Source of the DNA: Deltaproteobacteria bacterium
Lineage (GTDB): Bacteria; Desulfobacterota; Desulfobacteria; Desulfobacterales; ETH-SRB1
DNA length: 41,341 bases
Reading direction: 5' to 3'
Assembly: GCA_030272815.1 (NCBI GenBank)
Contig: JAJSZT010000001.1
Coordinates: forward strand, 102,337-143,677
Position numbers and translations under genes: made by a program. A model generated the notes under the pieces. The model saw nothing but the letters and a program-made list of their open reading frames with translations. It had not been told where the DNA came from and ran no database searches. The stretch's first letter is position 1, and every line of letters starts with the position of its first letter. Below, piece by piece: positions 23,450-32,901 of the stretch.

Positions 23450-23683
23450 TCACCACGGAACGACACGGAGTTTCACTGAAAACTGTAAACAATGAGTTAG
23501 TTACTATAAGAATATTAAATTTGAACGTAGATTACGAGTCGATCTCCTGGTAGAAAACAAGGCCATAAAAAAGATAACAAAATCAGAATGAAGCTCAATT
23601 GATCAATTATTTCAAAACAACTCGCTTGAGCGTGGGTCTATTGATAATTCAGTGTAATTCCGTGAAAATCAGTGGTAAGCTAT
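23450..23683. repeat. CACGGA-type inverted repeat flanking a GxxExxY remnant
   Basis: TTCACCACGGAACGACACGG (23450) followed by AGTTTCACTGAA is imperfectly complementary to TTCAGTGTAATTCCGTGAAA and ATCAGTGGTAAGC ending near 23683. Repeats of the accacggag type often surround GxxExxY genes in environmental bacteria (from memory), and a remnant of such a gene is inside. Confidence 0.55.
23523..23591 (+). pseudogene. GxxExxY protein remnant
   Basis: The frame reads ERRLRVDLLVENKAIKKITK, then SE and a stop. RVDLLVENKAI resembles the strand of GxxExxY (DUF-type, PD-(D/E)xK-like fold) proteins (consensus RADLLVEDKVIVELK). After the stop, SSIDQLFQNN is a possible decayed continuation. Neither the GxxExxY motif nor a start is present, so it is a small leftover. 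Confidence 0.5.
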
Positions 23684-23715
23684 AATTTTTAATCTTATAA
23701 ATTTAAGTTAACAAC

Positions 23716-24504
23716 TTGAAAACAGAAATACTATATGGTTTCCATCCTGTTTTTGAAGCTCTCAAGGCCGGCAGGAGAAGTTTTCTTGAGCTATATATTG
23801 CAAAAGACAAAATACCAAAGCCATTTGAAAAATTGCTGGCAATAGCCAAGTTCAAAAAAATATCTATTAAAAAACTAAAGCCATCTCAACTTAAATATTT
23901 AACCAAAACTGATCTGCATCAGGGAATTGGAGCAAAGGTAAGTCCATATTCATTTGTTGGACTCAATGATATTGTTGATAGGCCGCAACATGTTGATATC
24001 AAACAGTTATTTTTATTGTTAGACAATGTGGTAGATCCGCATAACCTCGGCGCTATAATCAGAACAGCTCTTTGTGTCGGAGTTGACGGAGTAATAATTA
24101 CAAAAGACAGATCCGCCTTGCCCACACCGGCTGTCTCCAAAGTATCTGCTGGAGCGCTTGAACATATTAATGTTATACGTGTTACAAATATTGTAAATAC
24201 AATAAAATTATTGAAGGATAAAGGCTTGTGGATTTTCGGAATGGACAAAAATGCAGATAAAGACGTTTTTTCCTGTGATTTTTCAGGCTCACTTGGTATT
24301 GTTATTGGCGGAGAAGGTAAAGGCATACGCAGCCTTGTCAAAAAACAATGTGATATTTTGATTTCAATACCACAGATAGAAAAAATAAATTCCCTGAATG
24401 CCTCTGTTGCAGCAGCAGTTGTAATGTATGAAGTATTCAGACAGCGAAATGCTACGAAAGGAATGCGAGTTAATGAAAAATATGAAAAAGATAACAATAA
24501 ATAA
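23716..24504 (+). CDS. rlmB: 23S rRNA (guanosine-2'-O-)-methyltransferase RlmB
   Basis: RlmB methylates the ribose of G2251 in 23S rRNA. The 262-residue protein has an N-terminal substrate-binding domain ([35 protein letters not shown]) and a C-terminal SpoU knot: [20 protein letters not shown] (motif 1), [20 protein letters not shown] (motif 2) and [20 protein letters not shown] (motif 3). The start appears to be TTG at 23716, because no ATG or GTG lies in a suitable place before LYGFHPV. Its 3' end overlaps the likely icd start by 32 bases. Confidence 0.92.
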   Translation: MKTEILYGFHPVFEALKAGRRSFLELYIAKDKIPKPFEKLLAIAKFKKISIKKLKPSQLKYLTKTDLHQGIGAKVSPYSFVGLNDIVDRPQHVDIKQLFLLLDNVVDPHNLGAIIRTALCVGVDGVIITKDRSALPTPAVSKVSAGALEHINVIRVTNIVNTIKLLKDKGLWIFGMDKNADKDVFSCDFSGSLGIVIGGEGKGIRSLVKKQCDILISIPQIEKINSLNASVAAAVVMYEVFRQRNATKGMRVNEKYEKDNNK

Positions 24505-25702
24505 TGATGGAAGTTTAAATATTCCTGACTTTCCTATAATTGCCTATATTGAAGGAGATGGAATAGGCCCTGATATATGGCGCGCAGCAAGCATGGTGAT
24601 AGATAGCGCAGTCCGGGCAGCTTACGATGAAAATAAAAAAATATGCTGGCTCGAGGTTTACGCCGGCGAAAAAGCATATCAAAAAAAAGGCGAATGGCTC
24701 CCTTCTGAAACTCTTAACGCAATACGTGAACACGTAATAGCCATAAAAGGGCCGCTGACAACTCCGGTAGGAAAAGGAATAAGAAGCCTGAATGTTACGA
24801 TAAGACAGGAACTGGATCTTTATGCATGTGTACGTCCGGTAAAATACATAGAACATGTTCCAAGTCCCATGAAAAATCCGGAGAAAGTTGACATGGTCGT
24901 CTTTCGGGAAAACACGGAAGACGTATATGCTGGCATTGAATGGGAATCAGGAAGTGACGGAGCAGGCAGCGTAATTTCCTTTCTAAAAGACAAAATGGGA
25001 ATTTCTTTACCAGAAGATTCAGGTATAGGCATAAAACCCATAAGTGAAAAAAATACCAAGAGGCTTGTAGCAAGGGCTATTTCATATGCTATTGATAACG
25101 GCCTGTCGAGCGTTACTCTAATGCACAAAGGCAACATAATGAAATTTACGGAAGGAGCTTTCTGTCAATGGGGCTACGAAGTTGCAAAAGAACGATTTGA
25201 TGAAAAAACCATTACTGAAAACGAACTTTTTGATAAGTATAACGGGAAGTTGCCAAAAGGAAAAGTTGTCATAAAAGACAGAATCGCTGATATGATGTTT
25301 CAGCAGGTACTTCTCAGGCCTGAAGAGTACCAGGTAATCGCCACTCCGAATTTGAATGGAGACTATATATCAGATGCTATAGCAGCCCAAGTGGGCGGTC
25401 TTGGCATGGCTCCCGGCGCAAATATTGGCGATAAATGCTCGGTTTTTGAGGCAACACACGGCACAGCGCCTAAATATGCAGGGCAAGACAAGGTAAATCC
25501 CAGCTCATTAATTTTATCCGGAGCAATGATGCTGGACTATATGGGGTGGAAAGAAGCATCGGCATTAATAAGAGATGCAATTAAGTCCACCATTAAAGAC
25601 GGTACGGTTACATACGATCTTGCTCGGCAGATAAAAGGTGCAAAAAAAATAAAATGCTCCGAGTTTGCTGATAAAATAATTGAAAAGATGAAGTGTGGAT
25701 AA
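24473..25702 (+). CDS. icd: NADP-dependent isocitrate dehydrogenase
   Basis: Icd oxidatively decarboxylates isocitrate to 2-oxoglutarate. The 409-residue form is the E. coli-like homodimeric type: [40 protein letters not shown] (with the substrate Ser in SLN and the Arg residues), [75 protein letters not shown] and [18 protein letters not shown]. The start at 24473 (MKNMKKIT) is preferred over the open frame from 24428; AAAGGA stands about 10 bases before it. In sulfate reducers Icd serves biosynthesis or the oxidative TCA cycle. Confidence 0.95.
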   Translation: MKNMKKITINNDGSLNIPDFPIIAYIEGDGIGPDIWRAASMVIDSAVRAAYDENKKICWLEVYAGEKAYQKKGEWLPSETLNAIREHVIAIKGPLTTPVGKGIRSLNVTIRQELDLYACVRPVKYIEHVPSPMKNPEKVDMVVFRENTEDVYAGIEWESGSDGAGSVISFLKDKMGISLPEDSGIGIKPISEKNTKRLVARAISYAIDNGLSSVTLMHKGNIMKFTEGAFCQWGYEVAKERFDEKTITENELFDKYNGKLPKGKVVIKDRIADMMFQQVLLRPEEYQVIATPNLNGDYISDAIAAQVGGLGMAPGANIGDKCSVFEATHGTAPKYAGQDKVNPSSLILSGAMMLDYMGWKEASALIRDAIKSTIKDGTVTYDLARQIKGAKKIKCSEFADKIIEKMKCG

Positions 25703-26580
25703 AATCTGTGATTCCTGACAATCGAGCTGTAAGCGGTAGTTTATTCATCTGGATGGCAAGAGCCTTGAGAGAAGCTGTATGGCCATCCAAATGTCTTGTC
25801 TGCGGATCTTTTTTCCAGCCTGCAATGTATAAAAATTACAATTTGCCTGTTAAAATATTTAATGCTGAATCAATTTTAGCTTATAACAAAAAATCTGCCT
25901 TTCACAAATTGATGCTTCCCTTTTTATGCCCTGCCTGCTCTAAAGATTTTGTGCCTGTTGAATCCCCCTCCTGCTGTATATGCGGCATCATGTTTAAAAG
26001 CCGCATCGGGGATGATCATGTCTGCGGGGAATGCATAAAGTCTCCGAAGAAATTCCGAATGGCACGTGCGGTAGGTGTCTATGAGGGGACACTAATGAAA
26101 ACCATACAGCGTTTAAAGTATAAAGGTAAAATCCAGTTGGCGCGACCACTTGGCATGCTTTTATTTTTCGCTTTCATCAAATATTGGAATAATAAAAACA
26201 GAATTGATCTTATTGTTCCTGTTCCGCTTCATATTAAACGCTTCAGAAAACGAGGCTTTAATCAGGCTTATCTTTTAATCAGAGAATGGTTCTCATATGC
26301 CGATGTCTTTAATGTCGCGCTCTCATATTCAAAGATTGAAAGAAATGCCCTTATAAAGAATAAACACACGGAACCTCAGACCGGCCTTGACCGAAAGCAA
26401 CGACGGGCAAACATCAAAAACGCCTTTAGCATAGGCAATGCATCAAAAATTATCGGGGAAAGCATACTTCTTATTGACGATGTTTACACAACAGGAGCAA
26501 CGGTAAATGAATGTACAAAGGTTTTATTAAATGAAGGAGCTAAAACTGTTGATGTCCTTACACTTGCACGTGGTATGTGA
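25693..26580 (+). CDS. ComF family phosphoribosyltransferase-like protein
   Basis: The 295-residue protein has the ComF layout. An N-terminal double zinc finger includes CLVCG, CPACS, CCICG and CGEC between residues about 35 and 115. The type I phosphoribosyltransferase domain follows: [15 protein letters not shown] (typical RGFNQ) and the PRPP loop [18 protein letters not shown]. ComF helps DNA uptake in competent Gram-positives and Haemophilus; elsewhere the role is unclear. The GTG at 25693 overlaps the icd end by 10 bases. An ATG at 25753 is an alternative start just before [14 protein letters not shown]. Confidence 0.9.
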   Translation: MWIKSVIPDNRAVSGSLFIWMARALREAVWPSKCLVCGSFFQPAMYKNYNLPVKIFNAESILAYNKKSAFHKLMLPFLCPACSKDFVPVESPSCCICGIMFKSRIGDDHVCGECIKSPKKFRMARAVGVYEGTLMKTIQRLKYKGKIQLARPLGMLLFFAFIKYWNNKNRIDLIVPVPLHIKRFRKRGFNQAYLLIREWFSYADVFNVALSYSKIERNALIKNKHTEPQTGLDRKQRRANIKNAFSIGNASKIIGESILLIDDVYTTGATVNECTKVLLNEGAKTVDVLTLARGM

Positions 26581-26596
26581 GAACAAATTAAAAGAT

Positions 26597-26634
26597 GAAC
26601 GTCCAACATCGAACGTCCAACGTCGAACGTCGAA
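26597..26634. repeat. short tandem repeat GAACGTCCAACRTC
   Basis: GAACGTCCAACATC is followed by GAACGTCCAACGTC and GAACGTCGAAT, i.e. about 2.7 units of 14 bases. The motif is a widespread low-complexity intergenic repeat in environmental bacteria (from memory). It lies between comF and the amidase gene; the remaining ~80 bases before 26716 show nothing else. Confidence 0.6.
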
Positions 26635-26715
26635 TAATGATGTCGCTTCGCTATTTAAATTATTTTAAAATCGAATAAAGAAAACATAATTTTATAATTT
26701 CCTATACAAGAATAA

Positions 26716-27510
26716 ATGAATAATAAAATTTTTAAGGCAGGAACATTTCAATTTGATGTCAAGCTTGGAGATATTAAATCAAATCTCGCAAAAATTGTCG
26801 AAGGGTTACATATTTTAGGAGACTGCGATGTTAAGATGGCGGTGCTTCCGGAAATGTGGTCCTGCGGATTTGATAATCAGATGCTGCTCGATCATGCCAA
26901 ACAAACACCATTTATTATAGATAAACTCTCAAGAACAGCATTCAAATACAATATGATTATAGCCGGTTCTTTGCCGGAATCTTCGGGAAAAGATATTTTT
27001 AATACAATTTATGTTGTTGACTCCAATGGCAATATAGCTGGATCTTACAGGAAAATACATCTATTCCCACTTACTGAAGAAGATAGATTTTTTTCTGCAG
27101 GAAACAGGGCTGTAGTGTGCAACACTTCTATCTGTCCTGTAGGCTTGATGATATGCTATGATTTAAGATTTCCAGAGCTATGCAGATCAATTACTCTTAA
27201 AGGAGCCCTTGTAGTTATAATATCGGCACAGTGGCCAATAGACAGGATCAGGCACTGGGATATTTTATCTCAAGCAAGAGCTATTGAAAATCAAATTTTT
27301 ATTATAGCAACTAACAGATGCGGAAAGGAAAAGGGAATTGAATTTGGCGGCCATTCTCAGATTATTTCACCAACCGGTGAAATCCTTTCAATGGCTGAAG
27401 AAGGAGAATGCGCTTCAGCAACTGAGATAAATCTTTACAACATAACGGAATTTAGAGATAAAATCCCTTGTTTAAAGAATAACGGTTCACTGTTGTCGGT
27501 TTGCAGTTAA
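26716..27510 (+). CDS. carbon-nitrogen hydrolase (nitrilase superfamily, omega-amidase-like)
   Basis: The 264-residue protein carries the Glu-Lys-Cys triad: E46 in VLPEMWSCGF, K113 in SYRKIHLFPL and C147 in LMICYDLRFPELCR. It ends with the usual GHSQIISPTGEI and EGECASATEI segments. The short YRKIHLFPLTEED and CYDLRFPEL variants are close to the Nit2/YafV omega-amidase branch, which deaminates alpha-ketoglutaramate and similar amides. The substrate cannot be fixed from sequence. The Shine-Dalgarno is weak. The gene stands alone between comF and radC. Confidence 0.9.
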   Translation: MNNKIFKAGTFQFDVKLGDIKSNLAKIVEGLHILGDCDVKMAVLPEMWSCGFDNQMLLDHAKQTPFIIDKLSRTAFKYNMIIAGSLPESSGKDIFNTIYVVDSNGNIAGSYRKIHLFPLTEEDRFFSAGNRAVVCNTSICPVGLMICYDLRFPELCRSITLKGALVVIISAQWPIDRIRHWDILSQARAIENQIFIIATNRCGKEKGIEFGGHSQIISPTGEILSMAEEGECASATEINLYNITEFRDKIPCLKNNGSLLSVCS

Positions 27511-27555
27511 CGGTAAAAATTTTCCGAATGATCTAATCCTCATCGGCAGGTTCCA

Positions 27556-27613
27556 GTAGGGGCGGGTTTATCCCGCCCGAATCGATTTGGCGGGCGGCAT
27601 AAGCTGCCCCTAC
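27556..27613. repeat. G/C-rich hairpin repeat after the amidase gene
   Basis: GTAGGGGC (27556-27563) pairs with GCCCCTAC (27606-27613), and inside GGGTTTATCCCGCCC can pair with GGCGGGCGGCATAAGC. It is 45 bases after the amidase stop codon and could act as a transcript end stabiliser; there is no T-run. Confidence 0.6.
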
Positions 27614-27721
27614 GATGTCTCCTTCTAATCATCAACTCATTGACAAAACACGGTAAATCCTAACCGCCTATGTCGAATATCCCGACGACACATTAACAAA
27701 ACGTGTCGATAAAATCGCAAT

Positions 27722-27752
27722 TCATGGACACATTGCAGGGACGTGTCCATGA
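27722..27752. repeat. perfect hairpin upstream of radC
   Basis: TCATGGACAC and GTGTCCATGA form a perfect 10-bp stem with an 11-base loop. A weaker hairpin, CGACAC/GTGTCG, lies just before it (27686-27708). Both are in the 5' region of radC and could belong to its leader. A run of seven T (27764-27770) follows 11 bases after the stem. Confidence 0.5.
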
Positions 27753-27825
27753 CACAGACATGTTTTTTTACTATATATTCAGGGGATGTTTCCCTTGGAA
27801 AGCAACAACAAATCACTTTAAAGTT

Positions 27826-28566
27826 ATGCAAATAAAAAAGAAAGCTAAAAAATATCCTCTTCCCATCCGTGAATGGTCAAAAGACGACCGCCCACGGGAA
27901 AAACTGCTTAAATATGGTGAACAGACTTTAAGTAATGCGGAGCTTCTTGCCATTCTTATCAGGACAGGGACACCGGGAAGAAGCGCCGTTGATATCGGGA
28001 AGGAACTGCTCCATAAATACAAGTCGCTCCGCGCCATGAGCGGCATCGACGCTTCTGAATTTAAAGAAATTTCCGGCCTGAAAGACGCAAAGATTGCCCA
28101 GATCAAAGCAGCCATCGAACTGGGCCGAAGGATGTTGAGCGAAGAAAAGGCCCTGGAAGGTTCCATTAAAAAATCGTCTGACGTAGCAAACTATCTTATG
28201 CCCCTCATGAGAGATTTAAAAAAAGAGCGATTTGTGCTTCTTCTTCTCAACAGACGGAATGCCGTATCAGACATGATTGATATCGACTATGGTACAGTTG
28301 ACAGGGCGAATCCATATATTCGCGATATTATCCAGACAGCCATCAAATATAATGCTCCTTCGATTATTGTCGCACACAATCACCCATCCGGCGCAGTAAC
28401 TCCCAGCAACGATGACAAGGCTTTCACAAAAAGTCTGATGATGGCGGCCAAAGCAACCGGCATCAGTTTTTTCGACCACATCATCATCGGAGACAACCGC
28501 TACTTCAGCTTTGCCGATGAAAGATTGATTGAAGAATATGAGATGAAGGCGATTCGGGAGTTATAA
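27826..28566 (+). CDS. radC: RadC (JAB domain) protein
   Basis: The 246-residue protein has the RadC N-terminal helix-hairpin-helix region (LPIREWSKDDRPREKLLKYG, LSNAELLAILIRTG, ISGLKDAKIAQIKAAIELGR) and a C-terminal JAB/MPN domain with the metal motif HNHPSGAVTPSNDD. The start at 27826 (MQIKKKAKKYPLP) gives the usual length; the frame is open back to 27703 through the hairpins, but that extension is unlike RadC. The biochemical role of RadC is unsettled; copies are often linked to mobile DNA, and this one sits at the border of the defence island. Confidence 0.92.
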   Translation: MQIKKKAKKYPLPIREWSKDDRPREKLLKYGEQTLSNAELLAILIRTGTPGRSAVDIGKELLHKYKSLRAMSGIDASEFKEISGLKDAKIAQIKAAIELGRRMLSEEKALEGSIKKSSDVANYLMPLMRDLKKERFVLLLLNRRNAVSDMIDIDYGTVDRANPYIRDIIQTAIKYNAPSIIVAHNHPSGAVTPSNDDKAFTKSLMMAAKATGISFFDHIIIGDNRYFSFADERLIEEYEMKAIREL

Positions 28567-28586
28567 AAGAAAAATAAGGAAACGAA

Positions 28587-28670
28587 ATGGAAAACATTGA
28601 GGCATTAGAAAAAAGGCTCTGGAGCAGAAACTTCACAAAGCAGTTGAATTGGCGCGGAAACGGCTGGTGA
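28587..28670 (+). pseudogene. N-terminal remnant of a second hsdM
   Basis: MENIEALEKRLWS with a proper AAGGAA ribosome binding site matches the start of a common type I methyltransferase subunit (MNIEALEKRLWxAADxLRAN). After Trp12-Ser13 the similarity stops and the frame ends at residue 27. This points to a deleted type I system of a different family from the intact hsdM downstream, whose N-terminus is [20 protein letters not shown]. The identification rests on 12-13 residues. Confidence 0.55.
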
Positions 28671-28727
28671 CAAAAACAAAAATGAAGCTGTATCCGAAAA
28701 GGCAATACCTTCTGTATGGACACTACT

Positions 28728-28872
28728 TAGTGCCCGAACGAAAACTAGAAAATTTTTTCAAGTTCAAGGAGGGCGCAAATTTTAACCACAGAAATACATT
28801 GGGTATTTTGAGGATTAAAATTTGCGCCTGACGCAGAAATTGGGAAAATTAGCAGTTTTCGTTCAGGCACTA
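28728..28872. repeat. palindromic element E13, close copy of 21393-21543
   Basis: The arms TAGTGCCCGAACGAAAACTA and AGTTTTCGTTCAGGCACTA are the same as in E12. The apex AATAC-ATTGG-GTATT differs from E12 only in the loop (ATGGA there). It lies between two gene remnants, so it either arrived during the rearrangement or marks a deletion end point. Confidence 0.85.
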
Positions 28873-29019
28873 ATTAATACGACAGGAAAGAGTCAAATAA
28901 TTACCGACACAATTTTTACAAATGAACCAGGATATGCGCTGCTTGATAGATTCAAAAAGACATCGAAGCATGTCAAACGTTTTGATGCTTTAGTGGGGTA
29001 TTTCCGCTTTTTGTCGTGA
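28873..29019 (+). pseudogene. N-terminal remnant of a PLD/helicase-type protein
   Basis: The frame reads QIITDTIFTNEPGYALLDRF, then KKTSKHVKRFDALVGYFR, then breaks. This is like the N-terminus of helicases that begin with a phospholipase-D-like domain (consensus IITDxIFTNxxGxxLxxRF, FDVLVGYFR). A frameshift or junction follows after GYFR. A last piece (PGAFADDFSLDFTLVLVRDK, about 29024-29092 in another frame) may be the tail of the same or another gene. No start codon is visible. The rest of 29093-29233 holds only the leader of hsdM with a small hairpin (TCCTCATTGAGGA). Confidence 0.55.
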
Positions 29020-29233
29020 ATCCTGGTGCTTTTGCAGATGATTTCTCTTTAGACTTTACGTTGGTGCTCGTTCGTGATAAAAATCTAACTTAAATCCTCA
29101 TTGAGGAGCGCTGTAAGAGGGTAGAGCTTTTTTGTTCTTTCTTTTCAAGATCAAAGATTTTGACCCATTCCGAGATATGGTATCTTGCCATTATTTAGGA
29201 TGTGATCCTACCAGGATTTCCAGAGGTAAGTTT

Positions 29234-30784
29234 ATGACCAAAAACAATAACGGCGCTAATCTTGGCTTTGAAAACAAGCTGTGGGAGATGGCTGACAAAA
29301 TGCGCGGCCATATGGACGCCGGGGAATATAAGCATGTCGTTCTCGGCCTGATATTTCTTAAATACATTTCGGATGCGTTTCAGGCCAAGTATGACGAACT
29401 ATTCGCGCGGCAGGAAAGCGATTACACCGATCCAGAGGATCGCGACGAGTACTCCGCCGGCAACATCTTCTGGGTGCCGAGGGAGGCGCGCTGGGATAAG
29501 TTGCAAGCAGAAGCTAAGCAACCGACCATCGGCAAGCTCATTGATGACGCCATGGTTGCAATCGAAAAGGAAAACCCCACTCTTAAGGGCGTGCTTCCAA
29601 AGGACTACTCCCGCCCTGCGCTTGACAAACACCGCCTTGGCGAACTTATCGATATTATTGGCAACATTGGTTTGGGCGACGAGGCTTCGCGTTCGAAGGA
29701 TATCCTTGGTCGTGTTTATGAATATTTTCTCGGCCGCTTTGCCGCCGCCGAAGGTAAGGGCGGCGGCGAGTTTTATACGCCGCAATGTGTGGTCAAGCTG
29801 CTGGTCCGCATGATCCAGCCTTACAAGGGTCGTATTTTCGACCCCTGCTGTGGCTCGGGCGGCATGTTCGTACAATCCGAGCGTTTCGTCGAACAACATG
29901 GCGGACGCTTGGGCGATATTGCTGTGTATGGTCAGGAATCAAATCCTACTACCTGGAAACTAGCCAGGATGAATCTGGCCATCCGCGGCATCGACGCCGA
30001 CCTCGGCCGGCATCATGCCGACAGCTTCCACAACGACCTGCACAAGGATTTGAAGGCTGATTTCATCCTCGCCAATCCGCCATTCAATATGTCTGACTGG
30101 GGCGGTCAGCGTCTCAAGGAAGACGTGCGCTGGAAGTATGGCGTGCCGCCGGTCAACAACGCCAACTACGCCTGGATTTCACACTTCATCCATCACCTCG
30201 CTCCAACAGGCATCGTTGGTTTCGTCATGGCCAACGGGTCCATGGCCACCAACACTTCAAGTGAGGGTGAAATCCGAAAGAAAATCATCGAATCCGACTT
30301 GGTGGACTGCATGATTGCTTTGCCCGGACAGCTCTTTTACACCACGCCGATTCCAGTCTGCCTCTGGTTCGTTACGCGCTCGAAAAAGGCTGACAAAAGA
30401 AAAGGCCTTCGCGACCGCAAAGGCGAGATGCTCTTTATTGATGCACGCAAGATGGGCACACTTGTAGATCGCGTACACCGCGAGCTCACCAACGACGACC
30501 TTGATCTGATTTCAGACACCTACCACGAATGGCGTAACACCGGCGGCAAATATGAAGACAAGCCCGGATGGTGGAAATCCGCCACACTGGATGAGATCAA
30601 ATCGCACGGTTATGTGCTCACACCGGGCCGCTACGTGGGAGCGGAAGAAGTCGAGGACGACGGTGTGCCTTTCGAGGAAAAGATGGCCGAACTCTCCGCC
30701 AGTCTTTACCAGCAATTCGACAAGGCCGATCAACTGGAAGCTGTGATCCGAAAGAATCTGGAGGTCTTGGGCTATGGGAAGTGA
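29234..30784 (+). CDS. hsdM: type I restriction-modification system DNA methyltransferase subunit HsdM
   Basis: HsdM methylates adenine N6 at sites chosen by HsdS. The 516-residue protein has the N-terminal helical domain ([40 protein letters not shown]), [25 protein letters not shown], the SAM motif [11 protein letters not shown] and the catalytic motif NPPFNMSDW, followed by the target-handling C-terminus. The start at 29234 follows AGAGGTAAG. The next gene overlaps by 11 bases. The coding sequence is distinctly richer in G+C than the housekeeping genes, in agreement with acquisition by transfer. Confidence 0.96.
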   Translation: MTKNNNGANLGFENKLWEMADKMRGHMDAGEYKHVVLGLIFLKYISDAFQAKYDELFARQESDYTDPEDRDEYSAGNIFWVPREARWDKLQAEAKQPTIGKLIDDAMVAIEKENPTLKGVLPKDYSRPALDKHRLGELIDIIGNIGLGDEASRSKDILGRVYEYFLGRFAAAEGKGGGEFYTPQCVVKLLVRMIQPYKGRIFDPCCGSGGMFVQSERFVEQHGGRLGDIAVYGQESNPTTWKLARMNLAIRGIDADLGRHHADSFHNDLHKDLKADFILANPPFNMSDWGGQRLKEDVRWKYGVPPVNNANYAWISHFIHHLAPTGIVGFVMANGSMATNTSSEGEIRKKIIESDLVDCMIALPGQLFYTTPIPVCLWFVTRSKKADKRKGLRDRKGEMLFIDARKMGTLVDRVHRELTNDDLDLISDTYHEWRNTGGKYEDKPGWWKSATLDEIKSHGYVLTPGRYVGAEEVEDDGVPFEEKMAELSASLYQQFDKADQLEAVIRKNLEVLGYGK

Positions 30785-31634
30785 ACTGACTCGGTATAGC
30801 GATCTGCTAACTGATATCAAAACGCGCATTCGTCAGGCCCAGACCAAAGCCGTGATGTCGGCCAGTGCGGAAATGATTATAATGTACTGGGATATCGGTA
30901 AAATGGTTGAAGAGCGTCAGCATCTCGAAGGCTGGGGAGCGGCAGTTATTCCGCGGTTGTCCCGAGATATCCGCAATGACTTGCCTGCGATAAAGGGTTT
31001 TTCGGAGCGAAATCTCAAACGCATGATTCGTTTTTATCGTGAGTACCCAGGTCTTGTCGAAAAAGTGCCACAAGCTGTGGCACTTTTAACTGATCTGTCA
31101 GTTTTGGAAAAACTGCAACAGCTTGTTGCAAAAATACCCTGGGGACAAAATTTTCTCTTAATTGAAAAGGTCAAAGACATATCAACTCGCCTTTGGTATA
31201 TGCAAAAAACTATCGAAAACGGATGGAGTCGCGATGTTCTCCAGGCAATGATTAAAAACAAGGCCCATGAACGACAGGGCAAAGCCGTTACCAATTTTGA
31301 AGCCCACCTTCCCGCGCCGCAGTCTGATCTTGCACAGCAAGCTCTTAAGGACCCGTACATCTTTGATTTTCTGACCCTTGACGAACCGTTCCGCGAACGG
31401 GAATTGGACGATAAACTCAAACACGAGACCGACAACCCGTCTATCGGCTTGATCCTCTGCCAGGACAAAAAGAAAATCCTTGCAGAATACGCCCTGCGCG
31501 GCATGCAAAAACCGATCGGCATCTCCGAATATGAACTAACCCGCGCCCTGCCTGATAGCTTGAAATCCGCCTTGCCGACGATTGAAGAGATTGAGGCTGA
31601 GTTGGGTGGAAAGGAGGCGGGAGATGGAGAATGA
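30774..31634 (+). CDS. DUF1016 (YhcG-type) protein lacking the PDDEXK nuclease core
   Basis: The 286-residue protein has the complete DUF1016 N-terminal helical domain ([30 protein letters not shown]-like [52 protein letters not shown]). The second domain starts normally ([21 protein letters not shown], residues 192-211) but continues at once with [18 protein letters not shown]. In intact YhcG-like proteins about 75-80 residues stand between these blocks, containing the nuclease motifs (FYIDLLFYH and VVIELK types). The deletion is in frame, and the rest ([31 protein letters not shown]) is intact. The gene sits between hsdM and hsdS with overlaps of 11 bases on each side, so it is translated with them. 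A catalytically dead accessory role is inferred. Confidence 0.88.
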   Translation: MGSELTRYSDLLTDIKTRIRQAQTKAVMSASAEMIIMYWDIGKMVEERQHLEGWGAAVIPRLSRDIRNDLPAIKGFSERNLKRMIRFYREYPGLVEKVPQAVALLTDLSVLEKLQQLVAKIPWGQNFLLIEKVKDISTRLWYMQKTIENGWSRDVLQAMIKNKAHERQGKAVTNFEAHLPAPQSDLAQQALKDPYIFDFLTLDEPFRERELDDKLKHETDNPSIGLILCQDKKKILAEYALRGMQKPIGISEYELTRALPDSLKSALPTIEEIEAELGGKEAGDGE

Positions 31635-32901
31635 GTCTTTAACCTTCGGAGAAGCTGCCATGTTGATCCACGAAACTGTCCAGCCCAAGGATGTTGGCAG
31701 TATTCCCTACATAGGCTTAGAACATATCGAAGAAGGCAGTCTTCGTTTGAATGGATTCGGAAAAGCAAAGGATGTTACGAGTACGAAATTCAGATTTTCT
31801 CGAGGCGATGTTCTGTTCGGCAAATTGCGCCCTTACTTTCGCAAGGTCATTCGCGCACCGTTTGACGGAGTCTGCTCGACAGACATCTGGGTCGTGCGCG
31901 CCACTCCCAACACAAACCAGGGCTATCTCTACTATTGGATGGCCTCAAAGCCGTTCGTAGATTTTGCGACACGAGGTTCTGAGGGTACACGAATGCCCCG
32001 TGCCAAATGGGAGCATGTAAGCAGATATGAGCAAACCCGATTACCAATGGATGACCAACGCGCCATCGCCCACATCCTCGGCTCACTGGACGACAAGATC
32101 GAGCTGAACCGGCAGATGAACCGGACGCTGGAGGCCATGGCCCAGGCCATCTTCAAGAGCTGGTTCGTTGACTTTGATCCAGTCCGCGCTAAAGCCGAAG
32201 GCCGCGACTCCGGCCTGCCCAAAGACATAGCCGACCTTTTCCCCGATAGTTTCGAGGATTCAGAGCTGGGGGAAATGCCGCAGGGGTGGAAGATCAAACC
32301 AATTGGTGAGGCTGTTCGGTGTGTTGGCGGGTCAACACCAAGCACCAAGAATCCTTCATTTTGGAATGGTGGAACGAATCCTTTTGTGACCCCCAAGGAT
32401 ATGTCATCACTTACGAGCTCAGCAATACTGGACACGGCTCGCCACATTACTGACGCTGGTGTGGACAAGATAAGTTCGGGTCGTCTGCCTGCCGGAGCCG
32501 TCCTTCTCTCTTCGAGGGCGCCTATTGGCTATCTCGCTATTACGGAAGTACCTGTTTCGGTAAATCAGGGTATCATCGCGATGATCTGTGATAAATCGCT
32601 GCCCAATTACCACGTGCTGTATTGGACCGAAGCAAACATGGATACCATAAAGAGCAACGCTGGTGGAACTACATTTGCCGAAATCAGCAAACGCAATTTC
32701 AGGCCGATCCAGGTAATTGTTCCTCATGAACATGTTCTTGAAGCCTATGTTAAGCAGGTCGAGCCACTGCACCAGCAAGTAGTCCTGAACCTCCAAGAAT
32801 CAAACACTCTCGCTTCTTTCCGCGACACCCTCCTCCCCAAACTCCTCTCCGGCGAACTGTGCATTCCCGATGCCTGGAAACTGTTGGAGAGTGTGATATG
32901 A
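31624..32901 (+). CDS. hsdS: type I restriction-modification specificity subunit HsdS
   Basis: HsdS carries the two target recognition domains that choose the bipartite site. In this 425-residue protein the first TRD (about 1-140) shows IPYIGLEHIEEGSLRLN, VLFGKLRPYFRKVI and STDIWVVRA. The first conserved helix follows (DQRAIAHILGSLDDKIELNR, QMNRTLEAMAQAIFKSWFVD, FDPVRAKAEG). The second TRD (about 220-380) contains IGEAVRCVGGSTPSTKNPSF, PFVTPKDMSSL and VLLSSRAPIGYLAI. The final helix ends in FRDTLLPKLLSGEL. Start 31624 follows AAGGAGG, overlapping the previous gene. The stop overlaps the next ATG by 4 bases. Confidence 0.95.
   Translation: MENESLTFGEAAMLIHETVQPKDVGSIPYIGLEHIEEGSLRLNGFGKAKDVTSTKFRFSRGDVLFGKLRPYFRKVIRAPFDGVCSTDIWVVRATPNTNQGYLYYWMASKPFVDFATRGSEGTRMPRAKWEHVSRYEQTRLPMDDQRAIAHILGSLDDKIELNRQMNRTLEAMAQAIFKSWFVDFDPVRAKAEGRDSGLPKDIADLFPDSFEDSELGEMPQGWKIKPIGEAVRCVGGSTPSTKNPSFWNGGTNPFVTPKDMSSLTSSAILDTARHITDAGVDKISSGRLPAGAVLLSSRAPIGYLAITEVPVSVNQGIIAMICDKSLPNYHVLYWTEANMDTIKSNAGGTTFAEISKRNFRPIQVIVPHEHVLEAYVKQVEPLHQQVVLNLQESNTLASFRDTLLPKLLSGELCIPDAWKLLESVI

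Noticed and set aside
26597-26634. CRISPR array
   Set aside because: The units are 14 bases and directly adjacent with no spacers, and no cas genes are present.
27703-27825. Extended radC N-terminus from 27703
   Set aside because: The extension runs through two hairpins, has no similarity to RadC ends, and the ATG at 27826 gives the normal length.
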